Assembly (NCBI GenBank): GCA_012845835.1
Contig: JABAKD010000026.1
Coordinates: 4,479,699-4,543,698, forward strand
Direction: 5' to 3'
Length of the DNA stretch: 64,000 bases
Source of the DNA: Undaria pinnatifida
Taxonomy: Eukaryota; Sar; Phaeophyceae; Laminariales; Alariaceae
The translations under genes were made by a program, and so were the position numbers. The notes under the pieces were generated by a model. The model did not search any database and had not been told where the DNA came from. It was given only the letters and a program-made list of their open reading frames with translations. Within the stretch, counting starts at the first letter, position 1, and each line of letters begins with the position of its first letter. Below are positions 1 through 12,700 of the stretch, piece by piece.

Positions 1-794
1 GACCGTGCAGCCACACGAGGACTACGGTATGGCCATGCTGCAAGCTGCGCGCCTGAGCTGCATGCATGCATGTCTTACGCTTCCTCGCATTGCAGGTCGG
101 ACGCATTCTCTACCCCAGCGCGTCGTGTGCTCAATGCTGTAGATAATTTCACGCTTTCGATGTTCCCTGCTCAAGTCGAAAAGATTTATAGAAACAATAA
201 AAAAATGTGCGGCCTTGTTAAGCGCCTTAGTAACCGGCCAGAGTGAACGGTGAGCAGCACAAGAACATGGATAGGCATGGGTAGGTAGATATATCGCCGC
301 GCGCATTCGTAGAAATGATGGACTGTTGTAATTGCTGAACGTAAAATCTAACAAAACCCTGAGCCAGCAAGCAAAACCCCCCTCCGCCCCTTGACTCCCC
401 TTGTTTCTTGAGGTCGACCCGACCCGGCAATCGCCAATTTATTTCGTGCACATATTTGTTTTCGTGATGGCCACACCACGCCGTCTCAAGGCCCGAAGGG
501 GTGAATAGGAGAGCAGGCGGCGGTGAGCGCGATCGTATCAAATGTCTGAGGAGCGCGTGAAGCAACGCGAGTTCATCACCATTCAACATGCTGCGTGCAT
601 GTCGTGTCGTATATTGGCACAGCACAGCCCCTTACTTGGGCTACAGCACTACCACTACTACTACTACTACTACTGCTGCTACTACTACTACTACTACTAC
701 GACAGCTCGCCCCGGTGGTGTATTATAGTGGTTACCCTCTCTAATTAATGCTAGTATTAATAGTATTAATAGTATTAATCCAAGTACAATTGGT
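1..794. other. Non-coding flank, no gene seen
   Basis: No exon-like frame or recognised protein. Contains a (TAC)n run at 649-700 and ATTAATAGT words at 756-780. Confidence 0.55.
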
Positions 795-1065
795 CCTGAA
801 GTATAAATCCCACGTGGGTCGGGCTGCCGCTGAATTTGTTTGCGAAGATAAAATAATCACAAAAACCAAAAACCACAAACCATCAACCAACTGCTGAGAG
901 CGCCTAGCAGCGTAGTTAGGCGCAATTCGATGCAAGCCGACGAGGGAAGAAAGGACTGAAGTCTCCTCGCGATGACGATGAAGGCGCGTATCATACCATG
1001 GTGGGGAGACGAACAAGTTCGTTGAACAGCAGTACCTGGTAAAACATCGTGCTTCAGACAAGGCT
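795..1065 (+). repeat. SINE-like family C fragment
   Basis: AAATCCCACGTGGGTCG, then CTGCTGAGAGCGCC, GCAATTCGATGC, GACGAGGGAAGAAAG and AAGGCGCGTATC, in the same order as in the copies at 13010-13435 (minus) and 55470-55730. The A-box head is missing. Confidence 0.7.
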
Positions 1066-2150
1066 TCATGGAAAAACGATTCTTGATATCGTTTTTTTTT
1101 TCCAGATCTTGTTTTTCCTGCCTATTTCAAGCCGGTTTTCCTCGCGGAGAGCAGCACACAACAGCCTATTCTCTTAGCTACCAGGTGTAACTGTTGGAGC
1201 TTTCCTCCAGGGCTTTCCGGCAAGCCTACCCTGGGTACGGTTCGTCCTAGACGTCGAAAATACCGTTGTTGTCCACATACCGGTATCTGACCAAGATCGA
1301 GAAAACGAGTGTTTTTTTGCAGATGGTAATTCTCCTTTTTGGAAAACAATTCAAACCTAACTTGACACCTGTGTAGCAACGGGCAGCTTCGCTGAAAAGC
1401 CCTGGGTGAGAGCTCAAACACGTGGTTTCAAGAAAATGGCCGGTTTTGAGCTATAGGTCCCCGCGACGGAGATTGAGTTGAATAAGTACCAAGTAGGAAA
1501 AGGAACAAGATCGAGATTCCTTTTTTTTTTCAATAGTGGTCTTACCGTCCCGTCGCGTTGAGATTTTTTACGCCTGCGGTCCCTTCCCGTCCCGCCCCGC
1601 CGTTAAATTATTTCCTCATATTTACCGTCAAGCTACATCCCGTCTCGATTTCCTTCTATCATACTACGTACACACGTACACGGTACACATCCCAACAGAC
1701 CAGACCTAGACCGACGGGGTTCTATGGCGTTAGTTGGTCTAGTCTTTTGTTACCTGACAATGATGTGCGACTTCGATCACGCACAACCATCACCATTGCC
1801 AGAAATTGTTAGAAAAGGCCAAAATTCCAAGAGAAACCCACGGGAAAGGAAACCTGCTGCTGTATGCACGAATTTGACCCTCTTTCTGTACCTCTAGTTC
1901 CGTCTTACAGCACTAGTATCGATCTGCTGAGTGTAGTGACTGTGCAAGACAGGGCATGCTTATGGAAAAATCAATACAACACCCGCAGTATGCTGTCTCC
2001 TGCCTCCTCGCTTCTTCGTTTCACCACGCAGCAGTATCTATTATCTGTATCATATTCCTACTCTGTACCTGGTATCATATCATAGCTTCCATTGCCAAAT
2101 AATTTGCCCACCGTTTGGTTTATGATACACCGCCTCTGAATTTTCTGAAT
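1066..2150. other. Non-coding stretch, nothing recognised
   Basis: Poly-T tracts and scattered short frames only; no splice-bounded coding segment or family motif seen. Confidence 0.5.
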
Positions 2151-2156
2151 ACAAAT

Positions 2157-2450
2157 AGCCGGTCGCCCTGGTGGCGTATCAGGTTATCCTCGAGCCTGGT
2201 ATAGGTCAGCTTCGTGAGTTCGAGTCTCGCCGAGTGCATGCTCGTGTAAATTCGTACGTAGTATACTCGTGTACATTCGTAGGGACTTTTTTTCTTGTGC
2301 GCTATTTGACTCGTGGAAGGCGCGAGAGCGTGAGTTCGCAACACTCGATGAAAAATCGAGAAGCAGTGGGATTGCTGAACCCTGTGCGGGATAAAAATTG
2401 AAGGCAAGAACCGGGGGGAAGAAGGCACGACACCTGTGACCACGGCTTGT
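2157..2450 (+). repeat. tRNA-derived SINE-like element, family B, copy 1
   Basis: Starts CCGGTCGCCCTGGTGGCGTA, with GAGTTCGAGTCTCGCC as a B-box, and ends ACCACGGCTTGTCC...AGCTGGAAAGTAGAAGTGTGAA. Full-length relatives lie at 55157-55455 (plus) and 22155-22455 (minus). Confidence 0.85.
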
Positions 2451-3310
2451 CCAAAAGCTGGAAAGTAGAAGTGTGAATTTGAGACCGGGGGGGGGGGGGG
2501 ATTGACGGCGAAAATTGGAAACTTATCGTTTACGACATCGGTAACTGGTGGTTGGCGATGGTGATGATAACATTAACATTGATACCCAAACGACATCAAT
2601 TTGATGCCCGAACGACAACAATGCAGAGGTTAACAGACTCGTGCGGGACGGGCGCAGGCGGCGTACTCCTACTCATGGTCCTACTCGTACACTCGTAGTG
2701 CTGCGCGCTCGCGCTACTATTGACACGCGCTTGAAAATATCGCGATCGCAATCGTCGTTTTCGTCATCTCTATACTGTTACTGTTTCTGCTGTTACTGCT
2801 GTTACTGTTACTGTTTTTCTTGATAGGGTCGCGTAGGGGGTTAATGTGTTCCTGTAGTATCATCCTGGCCTCATTCGAAACCCCACGATCAAATATACCA
2901 GAATACCAAAATACAAGAAAGCTGGATACCACGTTCCAATGTACCAAAGGACAAATCTACCCTTCCTATTTTTCTTGACAACAATTCCGGCGTGATATTA
3001 TACTATATTATACTGGTATATTATACTGGTATCCTTCATACACGTGTGTCGCATCTGGAAAATCCAGCGTTAGTTTTGAACGCTTGGATTACACGTATTA
3101 TTGTTCTGTTACTAATACTATTACAAGTAGTAGTAGTAACTGCTGTTTGTAAAGTGTTGATATTGTTGATATAGATAACTATTCGCATAAACAGAAGTAA
3201 AAAGTATTGTTTGTTCGTGCCCTGTAAAAACCAAGTGATGGCGACCAAAAAAAAAACACCAGCAGTTTGTTGCTGTTTTTTTTTGCTCGTGTGTATGTGC
3301 GTCTTTTTTT
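2451..3310. other. Non-coding stretch with microsatellites
   Basis: G run at 2487-2500, CTGTTACTG words near 2780-2815 and TATTATACTGG words near 2995-3035. No gene seen. Confidence 0.5.
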
Positions 3311-3420
3311 TTTTTTTTTTTAACATCCGGCGGATGGGGGAAAATAAAGCTTAAGCTCGCCACACATTCAGCTATTTTTTTATACGTTTGTGTGTCAACT
3401 GAAGTCAATTGTAGTCGCAA
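3311..3420 (+). repeat. Dispersed repeat D copy (CCGGCGGATGGGG)
   Basis: Poly-T, then ATCCGGCGGATGGGGGAAAA, TAAAGCTTAAGCTCGCCACA and TGTGTGTCAACT. The same order occurs at 5175-5285, and reversed at about 47290-47395 and 61885-61935. Confidence 0.8.
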
Positions 3421-3839
3421 ACCATACGAGGGGGCGAGCTGTCCGTACCGGCGGTCACCGTTACTCGAGGTGCCGCTATAGACTAAACGGGTGCGTGAGT
3501 ATCATGCGTCGACCCGACCCGTATATAGCATATAGCATATAGCATAGCGGCTTCATCCATGGGGATGAGGTGCGGTGGATATAGCCATCCGCATAGTCAT
3601 CCCTCCGGGTATTGTGTGAGTTGCGTAAGCTCGCCCACTAACAAAGACCCCGGCCATGAAAAATGAGGCTTACAGCCTTCAACGCGCTGGACTTGCTCCA
3701 GTTGCGGTCCACCCTACCCATTCCAGTATTGGTCCTCACTTCGACCTCCCAGCTCAGCTCGTACGAGGTACTTGCACCTTATTGTACCAGGTGATAAGTA
3801 CTTCGTGTAATGTATACGTCGCAGTATTGCCGATCTATT

Positions 3840-4090
3840 AATACGAAGATTATCTAGATTATCTACAGTACATCCCATGTATGTGGTCATGGTATATCAC
3901 GTTGTGCAGGATCTGTGTAGTACAGATCCAACCCAGGAAATATGTGCTAGGTTATAACAGACCATACAACTCCCGCCAAGTAACATGATCTATAGGCCAT
4001 CCAGATTATACCAGGTATAGATATAGAAGAAGGATCTATCTTGTTGGAAGGCAAATACCGTTAATAGGGATCTGATCTGTGGGATGTGTA
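3840..4090 (+). repeat. Dispersed repeat E copy (GATCTA-rich)
   Basis: Shares ATCCAACCCAGGAAA, TGATCTATRGGCC and GGATCTAT in order with 56460-56705. AGATCTA/TCTAGAT words also recur near 9110-9215 and 30340-30545. Confidence 0.65.
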
Positions 4091-4834
4091 TAATGTACAA
4101 TGTACAATGTATAATGTATAGACTAAATATGATGATTATTACCACAGGTATTATATATCACAACGGGTCACTCACTACTGGATCGCTACTTGTAGTAATA
4201 GATTATTATACCAGGTATATCATGCTGCCTGCGCATGTATCGTACGACTGTTGGCATTGGTATTGGAGTTACGACAATACGGCTGTAAAACATCGTCCGC
4301 TAATGCACCAGCCAGCCCGTGTTTGCTCCCGTGTTTGCTCCGCTCGTCAGTCTTATCGGTCAATTATCATTATTCGCTCTTTAGGCCCAAAAGGTATTGC
4401 ACCTTGTAATGTTGCGCTTTCTTGTCATTTCTATGCCCTTCTCTTGTTGTCGCTGTCGAAGAAAGTTATTACGAGTGGTTGTCGATTGGGCGTTGATGAA
4501 CCTCTCGTCGCACGAATACGTAAGATATAGCATACGAGCAACGCTGTATACGCAGGCTCTCGGATGCACGCGGTAAGTATTATTTGCGTTGGTGTGTCCA
4601 GCAAGACCTAGAGGAAGTTCGGCCGTAGTGCCGTTATCTACCTGGCACCAGTAGTAGCAAGTATGAGCCAGGTATTTATGAAATTTGATAGCGCCCGAAT
4701 TGGCAGTGCAGTTCGTAGCAAGCCGCCTGTGTTACGCTCTGAAAAAAACAGAAATGCCGTTAGACGTGCATCCAAAGTAGTAATGCAAACACTCTACCCC
4801 TGCGCGTTGCAGTGTAAGATATTTCATTTTTTGA

Positions 4835-5029
4835 GTACAGTGAGTAGTCCGATTTAAGAGCGCCCCGTGACAAGCCGAAACAAGCGCTCTTGACGACGTA
4901 CACATTGCTCTTGTCTCAAGTGGGAAATAAATAGCTTTTAGTATATAGTCTGGACATGCCCGATTTGACCGCTCTCAAGTCACGAGTGCTCTTATCCTGA
5001 CCGCTCTTAAATCGGGTTACTCACTGTAC
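4835..5029. mobile_element. MITE-like element with about 28-bp terminal inverted repeats
   Basis: The left end GTACAGTGAGTAGTCCGATT (4835-4854), continuing TAAGAGCG, is mirrored by CGCTCTTAAATC...TTACTCACTGTAC at 5002-5029. Element length is about 195 bp. Internal AAGAGCG and CGCTCTT words recur. A related sequence (CGATTTAAGAGCAG...GCGCTC...TTGCTCTTATCTG) lies near 33235-33380. Confidence 0.8.
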
Positions 5030-5174
5030 ACCTCCACGCTCACCCCGTGTTTCATACAGTACATTTCAGAGTAGTAGTACTTAGTACCCATTGCTGGCTC
5101 CGGAAGCGGCCACAGCAGAAAACAAATTATTGATATCGTCGTGAATTCGAAGCTGTCATCGGCATGACAGTTTT

Positions 5175-5285
5175 TTTTTTTTTTTTTTTTGTCCTCCGGC
5201 GGATGGGGAAAAATAAAGCTTTAGCTCACCACACCTCCACGTATTTTCATTGTCGTCGTGTGTCGATTTAACTCAGTTGCTTTCG
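5175..5285 (+). repeat. Dispersed repeat D copy
   Basis: Poly-T, CCGGCGGATGGGGAAAAATA, AAAGCTTTAGCTCACCACAC and GTGTGTCGATTTAACT; same element as 3311-3420. Confidence 0.8.
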
Positions 5286-6500
5286 CAGCCCAACGCTAGC
5301 TGGCGCACCCTTCGGGTCCCTTTGTAGGTAGGCAAGATCGAAAAATATCCACGAGGTGCCGAAGTCCCCCTCGACAAGCAGTGATGTCGAGTTGCGGGTG
5401 GAACATTTGATAGTTAATGGAACTCGTACGGCAAGATCGAAAAACATTGTTGCTTACGAGTAATCATGGCGAGAACAGGGGACGCTGGAGAGATGTGTCC
5501 GGCTAAGGATCGAAACACGCTTCAAACCTTCCACCTTCCTTCTGTAGAACCCTACTTATTCATTGATTTAACGAGTTATCTGAATGTATGGCCTATTATC
5601 TAGCTTCGAACTGCACCTGCCGTATTCCTGTCAGCATGACACGACACCACCAACGGAGTCCGCCCTGCTGGCGGTCATTACAATCATGGACGGCGAGAAG
5701 TGGTACTATACATGTCCACAGAGAACCTACAGGAGACGTCGTTGCTGGCAGGTGTTTGCAGCTGTACCTATTACAATTGTGCCGCCCACGAAAAAGGTTG
5801 CTGGCGAAGCTCATCCTGAAAATGAAAAGACCTGGCTCATGAGACGTGCGTGTCACGCATCCGAGTGCTGAGCGTCGTCTGGGACCTCTTGTCGGCCGTG
5901 GTTTTCCCTTGCGATATTGCCCCGTCTTATTATCAGTGGACAGGGGGTGTACCGTAATATCGCATGCGAAGTATTTATCTACTTGCCGCCAAAACGGCCC
6001 TCGCCGTAACGACTTCATTAAGTATTCCGACATCGCTGCTCACATGCAATGAAGATACCCTTCAAGCGCGCGATGTCTGCCTGACCGGTGCAAACCCAAC
6101 GTGCTCCGTCCCAGCATTGTAGACATGCGAAAGGGTCTATGGTCATACGATTACGGCTATGCATGAAATAAGTACGCCCCCCCCCCCCCCGCGCGCCCCC
6201 CCCCCCCCCCTCCCCCCCGCGCCGCCCCCCTGTGCGAACAGCAGTATTAGTGGTGTTGAGTTAATAGAGTTTATTTTTGTTTGTATACGACCACTTGCCT
6301 GTACGTAGAGTTTATCATGCCGACGGCTCTTCGAAGGCTTGACTCTTGCTCTTATCTCCAACTTGATTCGGACTTAATTCGGACAAGACTGCTTTGTCCC
6401 CAAAACGGGGTATAGTTTACCGACCGGTTTTAACGGGCTTCTCGTACCGACGGCGTGTCCAAAAGTTAACTATCGACTGTCACTACAGCAAACAGTATCC
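5286..6500. other. Upstream of the GT2 gene; N-terminal exon not recognised
   Basis: Open frames occur at 5584-5871, but none resembles a GT2 N-terminus. A C/G run (CCCCCC with GCGC) lies at 6176-6230. The missing 5' exons of the GT2 gene may be here or further left. Confidence 0.4.
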
Positions 6501-6502
6501 AA

Positions 6503-6560
6503 CTTTGGCCATACTACTACCGACAGCGCGAGAAAACCTGAGGTCGTCTTCAAGTAACCC
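6503..6560 (+). pseudogene. Decayed copy of GT2 exon 1 start
   Basis: About 50 bases closely match 6708-6765 (start of the first recognised GT2 exon): the words for AILLPTA and the following GAGAAAACCT...GGTCGTCTTCAAG are shared. The frame then runs into TAA. The offset is about 206 bp, so this is a local tandem duplicate, not an exon in use. Confidence 0.8.
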
Positions 6561-6706
6561 TGCTACTATTAATAGTTCCAACTACGTATCGTATTTCGAT
6601 CGTTTACGGCGGGTAACATCTAAGTAGTCAAGTGTGCCTGCTAGCATGTCGAAAACCTTGACATTGTGTTGACTATATTGACCATGTATCAAAACGTTAA
6701 CGACAG

Positions 6707-9700
6707 GGTGGCCATCCTGCTACCGACAGCGGGAGAAAACCTTGAGGTCGTCTTCAAGGCCCTCGTGGGCTCTCTCTCGCAAAGGCTCTGGGACTCGGGG
6801 CTGCCCGGGAACCAGACCCTCCGCGTCGTGGTTTTGGACGAGAAACGCAGGGTAGAGGTTTACAGGGTTGCCGCGGGGGTAAACAGGATTGGGGAACTCC
6901 TGGCTGGGCGACGAGTGCAGCAGATTCTCATGGTAAGCTATTGGCCAAGCGGTGGATAACTATGTTTTGGTATGTGTTGTTGTTGCTGTTTTTTTTTCTC
7001 GTGTAGAGTAGTACGATCGTACCAGGTATTCGTTTTGACGTTTTTCTTGTGTGTAGTATGTTGTGTTTTTTTGGTATTTTTTTGTATGTATTTTATTTGC
7101 CAGTCCTTCTGGAAAGTATTTGTTTGTTTGGCCGTGTTTTGCCTGACTGCGGTGAGGCGGGGAGAGAGATAGACAAAATGATCAAGGTTGTGAAATAACA
7201 CGGCGAGGAGACCAACAAATGATGGCCACCAGTTTAATTGTTGTTTTCACAAGACGAAATCATCATTGTGATCGTGACTGTGAATGTGGTTGCTCTCCAC
7301 TTTTTGTCAACCGTTTGCAGGCGGAGGGCGTGACGGAGCTCACACCCAAGGGCTTCATCGACTGGTGTCGCAACGGGAGTGGCTACGAGCGGAAGCATTT
7401 GTACGACGACAAGAAGCTCAATGAGGCCGTACAGGTAATGGCAGCGCACGTTTTGATGATGACGACGGTGATGATGTTTATGTCAATCATCATGACCACG
7501 TCGATGATGCTGATGATGACGATGGTGATGGTGATCACATGGTGGTGCTTGTGATGATACTGATTTTGATGATGGTATCGATGACGGTGCATTTTATGAG
7601 GGTCGTCACACGTTTGGCGGCGGTACGCGGCTCTCAATATCCCCACAAAAAACGCCTCACCTTTTCCAGATTCCTCTTTTTATAAAAAGAAACATCCCAA
7701 ACATCCCAACACACAAGTGAAGGTAATATACCATTCTAGCAAGCTAGCCTAAAAACCCAACCTTCCATCTTAACTTGCGAGCAATGGCTTAAATGACAGG
7801 TTCCTCGTCTCCTAGACGCGATGTGCCTCGCCAAAGGCCTCACCAAAGCCTTCGCGCTGGAGTCGCGGCCATGATCTCTCACCTATTTACAACCAGCCTC
7901 ATTTTAATCCTTCTACTCGAATCCAACCCATCCCAACATCCATAACTAATCGTAATGGCTACTTTTACGAGTAGGCGCTGCGTCTCTTAGAGGCGATCTG
8001 TCTCGCCAATGGCCTCACCGACGCCTTCGCGCTATAGACCCGGCCGTCATCAGCCACCTACAATCCCATCACTAACCTTCTTGCCCTTTCCCGACCCACC
8101 CCAACCCAACCCAACCCAACCCAACCCAACCCAACCCAACCCAACCCAACCCAACCCAACCCAACCCAACCCAACCGAGTCGTTCAATCTTGCTGAGTTA
8201 TAACTTAGGCCAACCTTCCGTTGATGGCATAGTGGCTTGACGACTTCTGCCGTTTTATTTTATCTGTTGTCAGGTGTTGCGTCTCCTAGACGCGATGTGT
8301 CTTGCCAACGGCCTCACCGACGCCTTCGCGCTGGAGGCCCGGCCGTCATCAGCCACCTACAACCCCATCACGGCCGCCGCTTGGAACGCCGCAAACCAAG
8401 CGAAGAACGCCAACGAGCCGATCACGGTGGAGAACATGTCGGAGATGGGAGAGTCGGCCAGATCAGAGGCCGAGGCCAAGATGTTGGGGGCTCCCGCGCT
8501 GACCATACCGCCAGGTGAGGGAAGAAGAAACGAATAATAGTTTAATAAAACCAGAGGCCTTCTCACGAATCGAAATCAGACCAGCGGGTGGGGTCAGGAA
8601 TTTTTTGAGTTCATGCAGGTAGAGTCGGGTCGGGTCGGGTCACGAGGATTGTGGCTGTCGCGTGTCGGGTCGGGCCACCCTGACCAGGCCCGACCCCGCG
8701 AGAAATGACCTGAATCGTGAAGAATCCCATGCTAATTCCAAGTAATTGGGCCCATGAAACGGGTTTCGAGCTATAAAGAGGTTCAAAGTTAAAAGAGACA
8801 CGGCGCGTTTAGGTTTTTAATCTTTTTTTCTTTGATCTGACGATACGCTAACGTTAGTGTATAGCCCGCGCTGAGCGTGTGCCGCCAGTTGGGGGAAGTA
8901 GTGAAGCGGATCAGGAGTTATCATACTAGAAATGGCGCGGTTTGGCCTTTGTTTGGTTGAGATGGATGGACGCGCATTGAATTGAACCCGAGCACAAGAT
9001 TACACGACTTGCGCACATTTGCAGCAGCAGCAGCATCTGTGGGTGGACGCTTGGATGCTCGACACAACCCCGAAGACAACATTGCATGCATCCGACAAAT
9101 AACTATCTACTGTAGATCGTCTAGATGCAATATTGGCACTTGGAGAAATTGGGCGAGAGCTGTGTGATACAGACCCCACCCGGTGAAAGTGATCTAGATC
9201 GTGTAGATTGTGTAAATAAGGTATCCGTCTGCCCAGCAAGATATAGGTGAAGAACTAGGACTGTAGGGACCTGATGTGTCCTATGTGAGCAACGTTGTTG
9301 AAATTGATGATTTATTCGACTCTTTCGTTCCCCCGGTTTTGTTTGCGCGTGCCAGGGTTCTCCGAGGTGTTCGGCGAACATTCTAATCCCGAAAACATGG
9401 AAGCGGGGAAAGCGCTGCAGAAGGGACTGCCAACCCTCGTTTACTACTCCCGGCGGGAAGCGGGAACGCCCAAAATCTCCCCGAAGGCCGGCAACATGTG
9501 AGGATTTTCGAAGATGAATGTTATGGTAGATCGATCCCCAAATTTCGTTTGGCTCCCCATATCACCTTGCCTTGCGTGAGGAGCCGTCCGCCTCCCCCGT
9601 TCGCTGACGTTCGGAGCAGGTCAAGAAGGTCAAAAGGCAACCCGGTCAATGAACGATGGCCTAGGTATCGAACGTAAATCGCAAAAAAAAGCATTGGAAC

Positions 9701-12700
9701 GGTGTTGGATAGTGTGGTCGGTAGTTGACGAGACAGGTCAAGTCACAATTGTTTTCCCTGCCATGCGTGATATTAAATACTGGTCACATCGTAGCACGCG
9801 TCGAATTTGTTTTTGAAGTTGACGTGTTTTTGCTTTTGGAAGTTGCTTAGAGGTAGCTTTACCGCTGTAGGAAAGGACGTGCTTGGGAACTGCTATTAAT
9901 ATTTATGTTGCTTAGAAGTTGGTTTCACTAAGAATTGCTTAGGAGGTGCTCAGAAGTTGTGTATTGCTTCCCTTTCGATGTTGTACATGGTACTGTATAT
10001 GTTGTGTGTTGCTACCAGGTACCTGGTATGTTATTGGTAGGAATGCCGCCTTTGGACAAACACGGCTGTATTGTTGGTGCTCGTTGAGTCTAGGCTGTTT
10101 GTCCAGGAAGTCTAGTCTGTCTGGCGTACACGTTTTTTCAATTGTTTCCTTATTTTAACGCGATTTGTTGTCGTTGCGCCTTTTAGGAATGCCGCCATCT
10201 TCCCCGTGGACGACCCGTCGGCGGCCCCCCTTGTCGGAGACGCCACCATCGTGGTCGTCAACGACGCGCGTCACCAGCTCGAGGCTAACTTCCTGCAGCG
10301 GACCGTTCCTTACTTCTTCGAGCTCACCGGGGGTCACCCCACCGTGGCTGCTGGAGGCCGGTATCGGTGGGCGAAGGTCAGTACAACTCGCTACAACCCG
10401 TACAATCGTTGTCCCTCGATAATGCGGTGCCTCTGCCAGATGATGATACCGCACTAAAGCGGAACCCCGCACTATCCTGATATACTGCACTACAACACTA
10501 CTCTATAGAACGAGCAAGCTCGTGACAAGCGATTCATTCTCACCGCACTATACAAGAGTGCCGCTGGAATGGGTAGAGCACAAACGCGGAAGGGGCCACA
10601 ACCGTGCTTGCTTGTTTATTGCCGTGTTTTGATGAACCCCTACTTGTTGTTTGCTTTTTTTTTCTTTGGTTGTCGGGTTTGTCTTTTCAGCTCAACTCCC
10701 ACAAACACGACTAGTTTTGTTTATTTTTTTTGGTGGCTTTTGTCCAGAACTTCCTCCCTGGAGCTCTCTTCATTATGGTGTTTTTTTATGGGATGCCTGT
10801 TGTTTCCTGCTCAACCCGCAGGAGGTTCTACAATCAACGTCTTCCTGGACAAGCCGTGGTCACAAATGTCTCCCTTGCGTTTCCTCTCCGCTTAGGTTAC
10901 TCATTTGCGTTTTGTACAACCATATACCTACACGAAAACTCGCAGGAGCTTTTTGCGCTCAAGTAACCTTCTGGATAAGCCGCCACGACGGGTGTTTTTC
11001 TTTCTCTCTGCTCTCAGCTTAGTCTACTCCTTTTCCTTCTTTTATTCGGACCAAATACCGGGTTCGAAGCGTCTCATCTGAAGTCATTTTTACTTTGTTT
11101 CTACCCAAGGAAAAGTTGTCCTCTCCGCCTTAACGCTGTTTTTTCCCAGTCAAACACCCAACGCTAACCCCCCCCCCTCCCGTTTTTCGTTGCCGTGCAG
11201 GTTGCATTCGTACAGACGCCGCAGCGTTTCAGAATGGAGCTCACCAATGACCCTCTGGGCAACCACGCTATCTCCCAGTACGACGTCATCAACCACGGCA
11301 AAGACGGCATCGGAGCTGTTTCCTCCAGTGGACAGGGCAGCTTGTGGCGCGTCGAGGCACTCAAGGGCCAGCGTCCTGACGGGGTGATTGTGGATGACCC
11401 GAAGGACCTTAGCTTGGTCGGAAAGAAGCTCGGCTTCCGGTCAGAGATGCTTATCGAAGACACGCACACGTCCATCGAGCTCTTCCGGCAGGTGAGAAGT
11501 AGGACGCGAAATTGTGACGATCGTGATTGGAAAGAAAAAAACGTCACGGTGATGATAACGGTGCTTAGAATGTTTTTTTTTTTTTTCACGATCGTGATAC
11601 CAAAATAGGTTACGGCGATGATAACAATGTTGAGGATGGTGGTCGAAAGCAGATAATGCTCATCGAGGGCACGCACACGTCAATCCAGCTCTTCCCCCAG
11701 TTTTTGTAGTTTTTCCGGCATTTTCTATCGCTCAACATGTTTTTTATCTCTATGGCGTTTTATGTCACTTGTTATGGCGTTGTGTATCACTTAACACGAC
11801 GTTTTTATCATTGTTGTGACGTTTTATTACTACTGCGGCGTTTTTTTCAAGGGGTGGCGCAGCGTGTACGTTAACGAGCCAGGAGAGGTGTTGGCGTGGT
11901 GCACGCATCAGCCGTCCAGCCTCACGTGGCGTATCAAGCAGGTTCTTAGGTGGCATCAGGGCGCCGTGCAGCTGCTCCTGTTCAAGGGCATCCGCTACAC
12001 GAGTTTTGGCGGCCACTTCCCTACGTTGTGGCATCGTCTTTACGCGTTCGATCAGGCCACCTACTACCTCCAGGTGACTTTTGTTACGGTCGTTTTAAAG
12101 CACGTCACTGTCAGTTGTAGTGGTTGTAACGGTCGGTTGATGTGGCGGTTGTAACGATCGGTGTTTGTAGCAGCAGCCATAACGGTCAGTTGTTACAATG
12201 TCGCACCGGTCGGTCGTTGTAATGGTCAAAGCGGTCGGTCTTTGCAGCGATCGTAACGGTCAAAGTTGTAACGTTCATAATATCGCCCGGTCGTTGTAAT
12301 GATCGTACCGATCGAAGCTGCAATGGTGACAATAACAGTCTCTTGTTCTAGCGGTCCGAACGCTCGGTCGTCGTGATGCTCGTCACGGTCTGTTGTTGTA
12401 GCGATCGTAGCTGTCGGTGGTTGTAACGGTCGTATCGGTCGGCTGTTATATTGCGGTCGTAACTGTTGGTTGTAGAGGTCGTACCGGTCGATTGTTGCAA
12501 GGTTCGTAACGGTGGGTTGTCGTAGCGGTCGTAACGATCGGTGGTATTCACGCTTATAACTGTGGGTTGTTGTACTTGTCGTACCGGCGCGTAATTTTGT
12601 ACCCCTGTTTGTGTTGTCATGGTGCTGATCATGCCCAGGCTATCCCGGGGTACGTGCTGCTGATCATGCCCATCGTATACGGAATCACGGGAACGCCCCC

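Noticed and set aside
5584-6033. Candidate 5' exon of the GT2 gene
   Set aside because: No hydrophobic segments or GT2 similarity, and competing open frames exist on both strands.
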